Source: Ancylobacter lacus
GTDB lineage: Bacteria > Pseudomonadota > Alphaproteobacteria > Rhizobiales > Xanthobacteraceae
Length of the DNA stretch: 46,102 bases
Direction of reading: 5' to 3'
Assembly (NCBI RefSeq): GCF_018390635.1
Contig: NZ_JAHBGE010000029.1
Coordinates: 1 to 46,102, forward strand
The notes beneath the pieces were generated by a model that was given only the letters and a program-made list of their open reading frames with translations, ran no database searches and was not told where the DNA came from. Of the stretch, positions 27,181-36,146 are shown one piece after another (positions within the stretch are counted from its first letter, which is position 1; each line of letters begins with the position of its first letter). The position numbers and the translations under genes were made by a program.

Positions 27181-28187
27181 CGGGTGATCTCCCCGAGGCT
27201 GAGGCGGAACAGCCGGAGCACCGCCAGCACGAAGACGATGCAGGTGAGCAGCAGGATCAGCGCATAGGCGGCGCCCTGCGGCCAGTTGAACGCCTGATAG
27301 AACCGGTCATACACGATGGGGGTGAACCACAGCGTGCGCGGCCCGCCCAACACCAGCGGCGCCGCCAGCGCGCCGGCGCACAGCATGAACACCAGCGTGC
27401 AGCCCGAGGCGATGCCGGGCTTGGCGTGCGGCATCACCACGAAGGCGTGGATGTGCCACCAGGGCGCGCCGAGGTCCCGCGCCGCCTCGATCTGGTTCTT
27501 GTCGAGGCTTTCGATCGCGTTGTAGAGCGGGAAGATCATCATCAGCAGATAGGCGTAGCTGAGGCCCATATAGAGCCCGACATCGGCGGCGAGGAAGTCG
27601 ATCGGCTCCGAGGTCAGGCCGCTGCCCAGCAGCAGCTTGTTCACCACCCCGCCCGAGGACAGCAGGACCCGGAAGGCGAAGGCCCGCAGGATCTCGTTCA
27701 CCCAGTAGGGAATGATGAGCAGCAGCAGCAGCACCCGCAGCCGGGCCACCGGCGCGGACTGCGCCATGTGGAAGGCCAGCGGGTAGGAAATGGCGAAGTT
27801 CAGCAGCGTGACGAGGATGCTGACCCCGATGGTCAGGAAGAAGGCCTTGATGTGCAGGATGTTCCAGCTCGCGGTCGAGGTGGTCGAGCCGAACAGGAAA
27901 TAGCGGTAGTTCTCCAGCGTGAAGACGTCCTTCGGCCCGCCCATCTGCGAGGGCGGCAGCTTCGGGCGGAACGACATGTCCACCATGGCGAGCTGCGGCA
28001 GCACGATGATGAAGAACGCCCAGAACCCTACCGCCAGCGCGAGATAAAGCCCGACGGCGACGCCGTTGCGCTGGAAGAAGCCGGGGCCGGCGGCCGGGCT
28101 GTGCCGGCGTTCCAGCGCCCCGAGCACGACGAGCAGCACCGCCGCGACCAGCGGCAGCCCGATGATGAGGGGAAGCCCGCCGCTCAT
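27177..28187 (-). CDS. Spermidine/putrescine-type ABC permease (PotB-like)
   Basis: The 336-residue product has an N-terminal extension with two hydrophobic segments, then the six-span core and an EAA loop (IEAARDLGAPWWHIHAFVVMP). It is paired with the PotC-like permease and resembles PotB/PotH. Overlaps of four bases with both neighbours show tight co-translation. Residues 1-30 form an additional hydrophobic segment ahead of the usual start (MSGGLPLIIGLPLVAAVLLVV), longer than E. coli PotB. Confidence 0.9.
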   Translation of the reverse strand: MSGGLPLIIGLPLVAAVLLVVLGALERRHSPAAGPGFFQRNGVAVGLYLALAVGFWAFFIIVLPQLAMVDMSFRPKLPPSQMGGPKDVFTLENYRYFLFGSTTSTASWNILHIKAFFLTIGVSILVTLLNFAISYPLAFHMAQSAPVARLRVLLLLLIIPYWVNEILRAFAFRVLLSSGGVVNKLLLGSGLTSEPIDFLAADVGLYMGLSYAYLLMMIFPLYNAIESLDKNQIEAARDLGAPWWHIHAFVVMPHAKPGIASGCTLVFMLCAGALAAPLVLGGPRTLWFTPIVYDRFYQAFNWPQGAAYALILLLTCIVFVLAVLRLFRLSLGEITR

Positions 28188-29260
28188 GCGTCTGCCGCCT
28201 TCGCCAGCACCAGCCCGTCCCGCGGCTCGAAGCCGACCTGCAGCGTGTCGCCCGGCTGCGGCAGCGCGTCGGCCGCGCCGCCGCCCAGCGTGACGGTGAG
28301 CTTCTGCCCCGTGCGCACCCGCATGGAGATGTGGGTGACGCTGCCTTCATAGGCGACGTCGAGCGCCTCGCCCTCGAACAGCGCGCCCGCGCCGGCGCCG
28401 ATCCGCAGCGCCTCCGGGCGGACGAAGAGCAGCGCGTCCTGCCCGGCGGCGAGGCCCACCGGATTGCGCCCGCGCAGCGTGCCGATCGGCGTGTCCAGCA
28501 CCGCCTCGCCATTGGCCACGGAGGTGATGCGGCCGCGTATGCCGTTGTTCTCGCCGACGAAGGAGGCGACGAAGGGGGTGCGCGGCTCGGCATAGACCGC
28601 GCGGCCGTTGCCGACCTGCTCGATGACCCCGGCATTCATCACCGCGATCCGGTCGGACATAGTCAGGGCCTCGCCCTGGTCGTGGGTGATGTAGATGAAA
28701 GTGATGCCGACCCGCTTCTGGATGGCCCGCAGCTCCGCCCGCATGTGCTGGCGCAGCTTCAGGTCGAGCGCGGAGAGCGGCTCGTCGAGCAGCAGCACCG
28801 AGGGTTCCACCGCCAGCGCCCGGGCGATGGCGACGCGCTGCTTCTGGCCGCCGGACAGTTCGCTCACCTGCTTGTGGCCGTGCTCGGCCAGCGCCACCTG
28901 GATGAGCAGGTTCTTCACCTTCTCGTCGCGCTCGTGGCGCGGCACGCCGCGCACCCTGAGGCCATAGCCGATGTTCTCGGCGACGCTCATCATCGGGAAC
29001 AGGGCCAGGTTCTGGAAGATCAGCGCGGTCGGCCGCCGGTTGGGGCCGATGCCCTTCATGTCCTTGCCGCCGATCCGCACGCTGCCGCGTGTGGGCTCGA
29101 TGAAGCCGGAGATGGTGCGCAGCAGGGTGGTCTTGCCGCAGCCGGAGGGCCCGAGGAAGCTGAAGAACTCTCCGGGCTCGATCACGAGGTTGGCGTCCCG
29201 GACCGCGACGAAATCGCCGAAGGTCACGTTCACGCCATCGAGCTCAACGGCCGCCGCCAT
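28184..29260 (-). CDS. Spermidine/putrescine-type ABC ATPase (PotA-like)
   Basis: The 358-residue product is a complete ABC importer ATPase. Walker A is GPSGCGKTT (about residues 38-46), the signature is LSGGQKQRVAIARA (about 138-151), Walker B is LLLDEPLSALD, the switch histidine sits in ITHDQGEA, and a C-terminal TOBE domain (about 280-358) is typical of the polyamine/iron/sulfate (MalK-like) subgroup. It energises the two downstream permeases. It lies 128 bases after the binding-protein gene; a hairpin in that gap may make it less abundant than the binding protein. Confidence 0.93.
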   Translation of the reverse strand: MAAAVELDGVNVTFGDFVAVRDANLVIEPGEFFSFLGPSGCGKTTLLRTISGFIEPTRGSVRIGGKDMKGIGPNRRPTALIFQNLALFPMMSVAENIGYGLRVRGVPRHERDEKVKNLLIQVALAEHGHKQVSELSGGQKQRVAIARALAVEPSVLLLDEPLSALDLKLRQHMRAELRAIQKRVGITFIYITHDQGEALTMSDRIAVMNAGVIEQVGNGRAVYAEPRTPFVASFVGENNGIRGRITSVANGEAVLDTPIGTLRGRNPVGLAAGQDALLFVRPEALRIGAGAGALFEGEALDVAYEGSVTHISMRVRTGQKLTVTLGGGAADALPQPGDTLQVGFEPRDGLVLAKAADA

Positions 29261-29295
29261 GGGGTCTCCGGGGTATCAGCAGGAAGGAAAGACGA

Positions 29296-29318
29296 GCCCC
29301 GCCGCGTCGCGGCGGGGC
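29296..29318 (-). promoter_or_regulatory. GC-rich hairpin between binding-protein and ATPase genes
   Basis: GCCCCGCCG at 29296-29304 and CGGCGGGGC at 29310-29318 form a nearly uninterrupted palindrome, and a second one (GCCGGCA/TGCCGGC) follows a few bases on. Such hairpins after the first gene of importer operons often protect the binding-protein mRNA end or attenuate readthrough. No T run follows. Confidence 0.5.
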
Positions 29319-29388
29319 GGAACGGCCGGCAGGTGCCGGCACCGTGGAGCGGCCGGCACGCCCGCGCCGGCCGGGGTGGGGACCCCGC

Positions 29389-30558
29389 TCAGGCCGCCTT
29401 GAACTTCTCGGCGTACTGGGTGCGCAGCTCGGCGAACCACGACGGCTCCGGCGGGCGGCTCCACAGCTTGGAGAGCGCGTCGCCCGGATAGGCCTCGGCG
29501 AAGTTCTTCTTCGCGGTCTCGGAGAGGAAGGCCTCGGCGCCCTTGACCACCGGGTTGTAGCCCGAGCCGTCGGCGACGAGGGCGGAAGCCTCCGGCGAGT
29601 GGATGTAGTTCAGCCACTCATAGGCCTGCGCGATGTTCTTGGCGCCCTTGGTCATGGCCCAGCCGTCGACCCAGGTGATGGCGCCTTCCTGCGGGGCCAT
29701 GTAGGTGACGGGCTTGCCCTGCTTCTTCAGCGAGAGCGGCGGGCCGTCCCAGGTCTGGCCGATGACGCAGCCATTCTCCATGAAGCCGGACTTGGTGTTG
29801 TCGGCGGAATCCCAGAACTGCTTGACCTGCGCCTTGTTGGCGATGGCATAGGCGAGGATGACGTCGTAGATCTTCTTCATCGACTCCTCGTCCTTGAAGG
29901 CGTCGAGCATGCGGTTGGAGGGCAGCTTGCCGGTGTGGTCCATCCACAGGCCGATGCCGAGCAGCAGCGAGTGCGGACGGCCCTGCATCTTGCCCTTGTA
30001 TTCCGGCAGCCACAGCGTGCCGTAGCTGAGGTCCTTGTATTCCAGCGTGGTGAGGTCGGTGCGCCAGGAAATGGCCTCCGAGCCCCAGCAGTGCGGCACG
30101 TGGTAGAGCTTGCCGTCCCAGGTCCACACGCTGGTGGAGGCTTCCAGCATCGAGGGCAGCAGGTTGTCGAGGTGCAGCTTCGAGGTGTCGAAGGGCTGCA
30201 GGACGTCCAGCTCCTTGAACTGCGGGGCGCGGTCGCGGGTGGGCTCGCACAGGTCGAAGCCCTCGCCGGCGGTGGCCTGCAGCTTGTTGATCTGTTCCTC
30301 GTTCTGCGAGAACGGGGTGGTCTTCACCTTGATGCCGGTCTTCTTCTCGAAGTTCGGGATCACCGGGTTGGGCAGCTCGTCGTCCCAGTTCAGCAGGCTC
30401 AGCTCGCCGGAGGAGGAGAAGGCGTCCTTCACGATCCACGGGCCGGTGGCGGCCATGGTGCCGGCGGCCAGCGCGCCCTTGAAGAGCACGCGGCGGGTGA
30501 AGCTGCGCGCCGCGAGCAGCGTCTCGGTGGAGGAATTGGAGGTGGGCTTCTTCGACAC
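29389..30558 (-). CDS. ABC transporter substrate-binding protein, polyamine type
   Basis: The product (389 aa from GTG 30558) is a PotD/PotF-like periplasmic binding protein. It has a twin-arginine-like N-terminus (SFTRRVLFKGALAAGTMAATGPWIV), then the mature domain with GELSLLNWDDELPNPVIPNFEKKTG, a typical type II binding-protein opening. The GTG has AGGGAG seven bases upstream, so it is preferred to the longer frame reaching 30675. The two arginines suggest Tat export. Ligand identity (putrescine, spermidine or another cationic or acidic compound) cannot be fixed from the sequence. First gene of the importer operon. Confidence 0.88.
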   Translation of the reverse strand: MSKKPTSNSSTETLLAARSFTRRVLFKGALAAGTMAATGPWIVKDAFSSSGELSLLNWDDELPNPVIPNFEKKTGIKVKTTPFSQNEEQINKLQATAGEGFDLCEPTRDRAPQFKELDVLQPFDTSKLHLDNLLPSMLEASTSVWTWDGKLYHVPHCWGSEAISWRTDLTTLEYKDLSYGTLWLPEYKGKMQGRPHSLLLGIGLWMDHTGKLPSNRMLDAFKDEESMKKIYDVILAYAIANKAQVKQFWDSADNTKSGFMENGCVIGQTWDGPPLSLKKQGKPVTYMAPQEGAITWVDGWAMTKGAKNIAQAYEWLNYIHSPEASALVADGSGYNPVVKGAEAFLSETAKKNFAEAYPGDALSKLWSRPPEPSWFAELRTQYAEKFKAA

Positions 30559-30743
30559 GTCACGGCTCCCTGATGTCCGCCCCGGCGGAATGTTCCGGCC
30601 GTGCATCAGCACGAAGCGTGCCAGCGGGCGCGCCGGCGGAGCCCGCGCCCGCAGCCGGTTGTGAGGTGCGGACATGGCTCGCCCAAGGCGAAGGCGGTGC
30701 CGCGCGGGGGTGGTGCGGGAAGGTAGCGGTTGCCGGATTCATA

Positions 30744-30766
30744 TGCAATTTACCTCCAAGATTGCA
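30744..30766. promoter_or_regulatory. Inverted repeat TGCAAT-N11-ATTGCA, probable operator
   Basis: On an AT-rich patch upstream of the importer operon, TGCAAT (30744-30749) and ATTGCA (30761-30766) form a perfect six-base inverted repeat. The 17-base repeat distance is near two helical turns and fits a dimeric regulator. It lies about 185-210 bases before the binding-protein start, in the gap shared with the serine hydrolase stop. Confidence 0.45.
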
Positions 30767-30833
30767 CACAAAACAGGCGAACGGGACGCGCAAGCGAAAC
30801 GCTGGGGGTTTCGCCTCGGCCCGGTTTCGCGCC

Positions 30834-31925
30834 TCAACCGAGCGCGGCGAGGAGGTCGGCGGCCAGCGCGTGCAGGTCGTCGCGGTGGCCGGTGCGGCCG
30901 GAGGGCGCGTCCACCGTCGAGGTCATCACCATCGAGACGCCCTGCGCCGGGGCGACATAGAGCATCTGCCCGCCATAGCCCCAGCCATAATGCGCCGGGC
31001 TGCCCGCCATCTCGCGGGTGAACCAGCCATAGCCATAGACGTCGCCAGTGAAGCGCGAGGCGGTGCGCGCCCGCCAGCTCTCGGCGATCCACGCTTCGGG
31101 GACGATCCGCGCCCCCGCCGCGTTGCGCCCGCCGCGGCGGTACAGCTCGGCGAAGGCGAGCAGCGAGGTCGGGCGCATCGCCATCTGGTTGCCGCCGAAA
31201 TGGATGCCCTGCGGGTCGCGCTCCCAGTTCGCGATGGAAAAGCCCTCGACAGCGCCCAGCCAGTCCCGCGCCAGAGCGAGGGTCGGGCGGCCGGTGGCGC
31301 GGGTGAGGATGGCCGAGAGCAGGTGCGTCGATCCGGTGGAATAGAGCATCGCCCCGCCCGGCGTGTCGGCGAAGGGCCGATTGAGCGCCGCGCGCACCCA
31401 GTTCGGGCTGGCGATCCACCGCCCGTAAAAGGGCCCGGAGGTGCGCTCCAGCCCCGCCTGCATGGAGAGCAGGTGGCCGATGGTGATGTCATCGAGGCGC
31501 GGGTCGGGATTCTCTGGCAGGTCGGCGCGCAGCAGCGGGGCGATTTTCTGCCCGGTGCCCTGCAGCACGCCCTTGTCTATGGCGATACCGACGAGGGCGG
31601 AGACGATGCTCTTCGACGCGCTCTTGATATTGGCCGGCCGGTCGACCCGCCCGCCGGAATAGCCGCGCGCGACGAGAGGCGCGCCGTTGCGGGAGACGAG
31701 CACGGTGCGCAGGGGCTCCAGCGCCGCGGCGCGGTCGAGGATGGGCGTGAGCGCGGCTGCCCGGTCAGGGGGTGGGGAGGCCGTCGCGGCGGGCGAAGGG
31801 ACTGCGGCGCGGGAGGGCGAGGCGGCGGCAGCGCCCGGGGCGGCGGGAGCGGCGCCCTCACCCTGCCCGAGCGCGCGGGAGGCGAGAAGCAGCAGCGGAG
31901 CGGCAATCAGCGAACGACGGTGCAT
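30834..31925 (-). CDS. Serine hydrolase, beta-lactamase (class C) fold
   Basis: The 363-residue product has a signal peptide (MHRRSLIAAPLLLLASRALG), an alanine/proline-rich linker (about 20-60) and a beta-lactamase/penicillin-binding-like domain with the catalytic SxxK motif (IKSASKSIVSALVG, about 101-114) and a YSTGSTHLLS segment in the position of the second Tyr motif. Members include esterases, D-aminopeptidases and beta-lactamase-like enzymes of cell-envelope turnover. Exact activity is unknown. It is transcribed alone, upstream of the AT-rich cassette. Confidence 0.82.
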   Translation of the reverse strand: MHRRSLIAAPLLLLASRALGQGEGAAPAAPGAAAASPSRAAVPSPAATASPPPDRAAALTPILDRAAALEPLRTVLVSRNGAPLVARGYSGGRVDRPANIKSASKSIVSALVGIAIDKGVLQGTGQKIAPLLRADLPENPDPRLDDITIGHLLSMQAGLERTSGPFYGRWIASPNWVRAALNRPFADTPGGAMLYSTGSTHLLSAILTRATGRPTLALARDWLGAVEGFSIANWERDPQGIHFGGNQMAMRPTSLLAFAELYRRGGRNAAGARIVPEAWIAESWRARTASRFTGDVYGYGWFTREMAGSPAHYGWGYGGQMLYVAPAQGVSMVMTSTVDAPSGRTGHRDDLHALAADLLAALG

Positions 31926-32220
31926 CCGGGGGAAGATAGGGCCGATGCGGGGGAGGGGTGGTCACGATGGGGGATGACCGCGCACGCCCATCAAGCCGGA
32001 TGCCTCCTTGACGAAAGAGCCTATCTGCAGCAATGTCTAGGAAGCCTACTGACGCTCTTCATGTTGCCCGAGAGCTAACGCCTCCGGCAGCCCGCGCGAT
32101 TGTACCGGATGAACGGAAAGACAGGGTACGCCCTTGATCTGTTCAGACCGCTTTCGGTGTAAGGATGCGACTAGGCTAAGCCACTGGGAAGTTACAATGC
32201 GTACTTCTCGGTGAGCTACC
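31926..32220. other. Intergenic stretch between serine hydrolase and AT-rich cassette
   Basis: I see no gene, RNA or convincing repeat here. Composition drops in steps from GC-rich chromosomal DNA (to about 32,000) towards the AT-rich cassette that ends at 32,221, so the left junction of the acquired segment probably lies in this stretch. Short frames on both strands lack features of real proteins. Confidence 0.5.
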
Positions 32221-33063
32221 TCAGAAGAAATCGTTAGCGAACATATTAAGGTGAGAACGCCCCCCGCAAGGGGTGTCTTCATTGTGGCAGTTCTTATAGC
32301 TTCCGTTCATGGCGGTATTTTTGCTTCCCCAGCTTACATTGTAATGTAAGGCGCCGTCGAATAGGCGACCAAATCTAAACCGATTGGCAAGAACGCAATA
32401 AATGTTGTGGGGCGGAATTTTCGTTTCCGCCATTGCGTGTCGTTCATGCCCAAGTCTAAAGTACTTTCCATCGTCATCGACTATGTAGACATCTTGCGAA
32501 TCACTATATCTTTTTGGACTTTGTCGACTCCGAAATTTGTGCAGTTGGGTTTCGATATTTTTTATTAAATTGTCATTTGTTTTAACGAAACTTAATTTTA
32601 TTTTAAATATCTCTTCAGCTTCGAAATTACGCAACGGAAGGGTGAATATCTTTTTGTATTTCAGATCGTCAAAATAATTAGAAAACACCCGATAAATTTT
32701 AAGACTTCTAGATAGAATTTCTCCCATAAAATTCTTTGGAGATTTTATCGGGTATGTCGCTTCATATTGGAATATAAAGAATATAGAGAATAAATTTTGG
32801 TTTATTATACGTATTTTATTATCAAGAATTACAATAATTCCGATTGTTGTGTCGGATATTGCGTCGTTAACAAAACTCATTAGTGATTCTGCGTGCAGGA
32901 CTTGGTCGTCGGGTTTAAAGCATTTTATTATAGGTCGCTCTCCTTTAAGTGACGTGTGGCCATTTTTCCTGAATGAGTCGGGAATCAACTCTGCGCGACG
33001 CTGTTCAATTTCTTTCTGAAGTTGCACGTCTAGCGTAACTATAACTAATATCAAGTGACTCAT
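32221..33063 (-). CDS. Unrecognised protein, gene 2 of AT-rich cassette
   Basis: This 280-residue protein has no family I recognise. It starts with a hydrophobic strand (HLILVIVTLD), and an alternating strand-rich region (TIGIIVILDNKIRIINQNLF) suggests a compact alpha/beta fold. A lysine-rich middle follows, then a C-terminal part with clustered polar residues (LGHERHAMAE, LHYNVSWG, NCHNEDTPCGG, SHLNMFANDFF) that looks like a conserved functional end with His, Cys and Asn/Asp. No signal peptide. The ATG at 33063 overlaps the preceding stop (ATGA), so it is translationally coupled to gene 1. The gene is far richer in A and T than its neighbours and uses AT-ending codons, the mark of recent acquisition. 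An enzymatic effector of a defence or toxin system is a hypothesis only. Confidence 0.75.
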   Translation of the reverse strand: MSHLILVIVTLDVQLQKEIEQRRAELIPDSFRKNGHTSLKGERPIIKCFKPDDQVLHAESLMSFVNDAISDTTIGIIVILDNKIRIINQNLFSIFFIFQYEATYPIKSPKNFMGEILSRSLKIYRVFSNYFDDLKYKKIFTLPLRNFEAEEIFKIKLSFVKTNDNLIKNIETQLHKFRSRQSPKRYSDSQDVYIVDDDGKYFRLGHERHAMAETKIPPHNIYCVLANRFRFGRLFDGALHYNVSWGSKNTAMNGSYKNCHNEDTPCGGRSHLNMFANDFF

Positions 33064-33512
33064 GACCGTATTATCTTCACCAAAGCATTGATAGGTATGC
33101 TGATGTTATTCAGATCGCTATCGTCTAGTTTGCTTAGGGCGCGAAGTAGATCTAATATAACCTCTTCTGATTTTCGATTTTTATTATCTGTTTGATTTTT
33201 ATCATTCGCCTTCTTCGAACTTGAATTCTCTGGATGTTTTTCCTTTGCTTCAAAATTATAATCTTCATTTTTTGGTATGATCCCTACTCTTGCAATATGA
33301 GTTGGGTCGGTGATTATTTTTGCGTCCGGAAGGTCCGATTTAATTAACCATTGTCTAAGTTTAAGTGGAGATATTAGTTTTCTATAATCGACACCCTCCT
33401 TGTGAACTTCCTTCGCTATAGCGCTAATGTGGTATGGGCTCTGCGTCTGATCCCAAGTTTCCTTCGCGCGTTTTGAAATAAAATCCTTCAACCACTCTTC
33501 ATCAAAGTCCAT
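33060..33512 (-). CDS. Unrecognised small protein, gene 1 of AT-rich cassette
   Basis: The 150-residue protein has an N-terminal helical region of about 85 residues (WLKDFISKRAKETWDQ... ISPLKLRQWLIKSD ... HIARVGIIPKNED) compatible with a winged-helix or OST-HTH-like nucleic-acid-binding fold, a highly charged linker rich in K, N, S and E (about 88-120), and a short helical C-terminus. No family is recognised with confidence. ATG 33512 is the first gene of the AT-rich operon, directly behind a promoter region with perfect inverted repeats, so autoregulation is plausible. It is strongly AT-rich and unlike the chromosomal genes beside it. Confidence 0.72.
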   Translation of the reverse strand: MDFDEEWLKDFISKRAKETWDQTQSPYHISAIAKEVHKEGVDYRKLISPLKLRQWLIKSDLPDAKIITDPTHIARVGIIPKNEDYNFEAKEKHPENSSSKKANDKNQTDNKNRKSEEVILDLLRALSKLDDSDLNNISIPINALVKIIRS

Positions 33513-33542
33513 AGCTGATCACCCCGCGATAAAGCTTACGTT

Positions 33543-33572
33543 CAAATCAATCCGCGTCATTGATTTGTGACG
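33543..33572. promoter_or_regulatory. Overlapping inverted repeats in cassette promoter
   Basis: CAAATCAAT (33543-33551) and ATTGATTTG (33559-33567) are a perfect nine-base inverted repeat with a seven-base spacer. Its right half is part of a second perfect repeat, CGTCA (33555-33559) with TGACG (33568-33572). The pair lies 31-60 bases before the first cassette gene and fits an operator for a dimeric regulator. Confidence 0.65.
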
Positions 33573-33636
33573 CCGACATTTTGCGTTACTTTTAAGGCTA
33601 AGCACTTGTCTCCAATTACTCAAGCCACCATCTCCC

Positions 33637-34809
33637 TCACCCCCCACCCAGCACCAGATCATCCCGGTGCACCATCGCCGCGCGACCCTCGAACCCGGTG
33701 ATCGTCGCGATCTCATCCGACGATCTCCCGCGCAGGCGTTCGGCGTAGTCGTGGTCATAGGCCACCAGCCCGCGGCCGATCTCGGCGCCGTCGGGGCCGC
33801 GCAGCAGCACGGCGTCGCCGCGCTGGAAGCTGCCGTCCACCCGCGTCACCCCCGCCGGCAGCAGCGAATTGCCGCGCCGCAGCGCCGCCACCGCGCCGGC
33901 GTCGAGGTGCAGCACCCCGCGCGGCTCCAGCGCGCCGGCGATCCAGCGCTTGCGCGAGGCCACCGGATTGGCCGGGGCGAGGAACCAGGTGCAGCGCGCG
34001 CCCTGCTCGATCGCCCGCAGCGGGTTCTTCACCTTGCCGGAGGCGATGACCATGTGGGCGCCGGCGGTGGTGGCGATCTTGCCGGCCTCGATCTTGGTCT
34101 TCATGCCGCCGCGCGACAGCTCCGTGCCGGCGCCGCCGGCCATGGCCTCGATCTCGGCGGTGATGCGCGGCACCACCGGCAGGAAGGCGGCGTTGGGGTC
34201 CTCGTTGGGCGGGGCGGTGTAGAGCCCGTCAATGTCGGACAGCAGCACCAAGAGGTCGGCGCTCGCCATGCCGGCAACGCGGGCGGCGAGGCGGTCATTG
34301 TCGCCATAGCGGATTTCCGCCGTCGCCACCGTGTCGTTCTCGTTGATGACCGGCACCGCCTTCAGCTCCAGCAGCTTGGCGATGGTGGAGCGGGCGTTGA
34401 GGTAGCGCCGCCGCTCCTCGGTGTCGCCCAGCGTGACGAGGATCTGCCCGGCGGTGACGCCCTCATGCGCCAGCGCCTCCGACCACGCCCGCGCCAGCGC
34501 GATCTGGCCCACCCCGGCGGCGGCCTGGCTCTCCTCCAGCTTCAGCGGCCGGCGCGGCAGCCCCAGCACGTTGCGCCCGAGCGCGATGGCCCCGGAGGAG
34601 ACGACCAGCACCTCCTTGCCCTCGCGGTGCAGCGCGCCGATGTCCTCGGCCAGCGCCGCCAGCCAGGCGTGGCGCAGCCGTCCGCGGGTGGAATCGACCA
34701 GCAGCGCCGAGCCGACCTTCACCACCACCCGGCGGAAGGAGGAGAGGGCCGGCACGGGGGACGCCGTGGCGGAAGAGGCGGGGGCGGAGGAGGGGAGCGC
34801 GCTGTTCAT
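33637..34809 (-). CDS. proB: Glutamate 5-kinase
   Basis: ProB phosphorylates glutamate as the first step of proline synthesis. The 390-residue product has the amino-acid kinase domain ([11 protein letters not shown] near residue 30, [70 protein letters not shown]) and a C-terminal PUA domain (about 290-370), the normal bacterial layout. The start is set at ATG 34809; the frame extends to 34992 through a repeat region and has no homology there. Residues 1-24 are serine/alanine-rich and may not belong to the mature core. It follows obgE as in other Hyphomicrobiales, but proA is not next. Confidence 0.95.
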   Translation of the reverse strand: MNSALPSSAPASSATASPVPALSSFRRVVVKVGSALLVDSTRGRLRHAWLAALAEDIGALHREGKEVLVVSSGAIALGRNVLGLPRRPLKLEESQAAAGVGQIALARAWSEALAHEGVTAGQILVTLGDTEERRRYLNARSTIAKLLELKAVPVINENDTVATAEIRYGDNDRLAARVAGMASADLLVLLSDIDGLYTAPPNEDPNAAFLPVVPRITAEIEAMAGGAGTELSRGGMKTKIEAGKIATTAGAHMVIASGKVKNPLRAIEQGARCTWFLAPANPVASRKRWIAGALEPRGVLHLDAGAVAALRRGNSLLPAGVTRVDGSFQRGDAVLLRGPDGAEIGRGLVAYDHDYAERLRGRSSDEIATITGFEGRAAMVHRDDLVLGGG

Positions 34810-34870
34810 CGGTCGTGCGGGGCTGGACTGCGGGAGCGCCCCGGCGAACACCGGGAGCCGGCGGCTTATA

Positions 34871-34921
34871 GAGCAATTCCCGCAAAAGTGCGGAGCGGTT
34901 TTGCGGCAGGAACTGCGTAAA
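34871..34921. repeat. Hyphomicrobiales intergenic palindromic repeat
   Basis: The stretch beginning GAGCAATTCCCGCAAAAGTG and ending AACTGCGTAAA is an imperfect palindrome: GCAATTCC-CGCAAAA on the left against TTTTGCGGCAGGAACTGC on the right. This pattern recurs between genes in many rhizobial and related genomes as a dispersed repeat. It lies in the obgE-proB gap. Confidence 0.6.
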
Positions 34922-34932
34922 CTCAGCGTTTT

Positions 34933-34970
34933 GGGTATTCCCGGTGACCAGCGGTTCACCGGGAATACCC
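34933..34970. repeat. Perfect 15-bp inverted repeat hairpin
   Basis: GGGTATTCCCGGTGA (34933-34947) and TCACCGGGAATACCC (34956-34970) pair without mismatch across an eight-base loop, just beside the dispersed repeat at 34871-34921. It is in the obgE-proB gap, transcribed on the minus strand. There is no T run, so it is a processing, attenuation or repeat-derived hairpin and not a standard terminator. Confidence 0.8.
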
Positions 34971-35048
34971 TGAAGCAAGGCGCGGGCGCCATCTCGGCGG
35001 CGCGGGCGCGGCAGGGTGGGCGCCGTTACCGCACCGTCACGGCCCCGG

Positions 35049-36146
<1,098 letters not shown>

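Noticed and set aside
30560..30742. 60-codon frame before the polyamine-type binding protein as a real gene
   Set aside because: Its start has a ribosome-binding site, but the peptide is random-looking and GC-driven. It is kept only as an observation about a possible leader.
34810..34992. N-terminal extension of proB
   Set aside because: It runs through the dispersed repeat and the hairpin and has no similarity to glutamate kinase.
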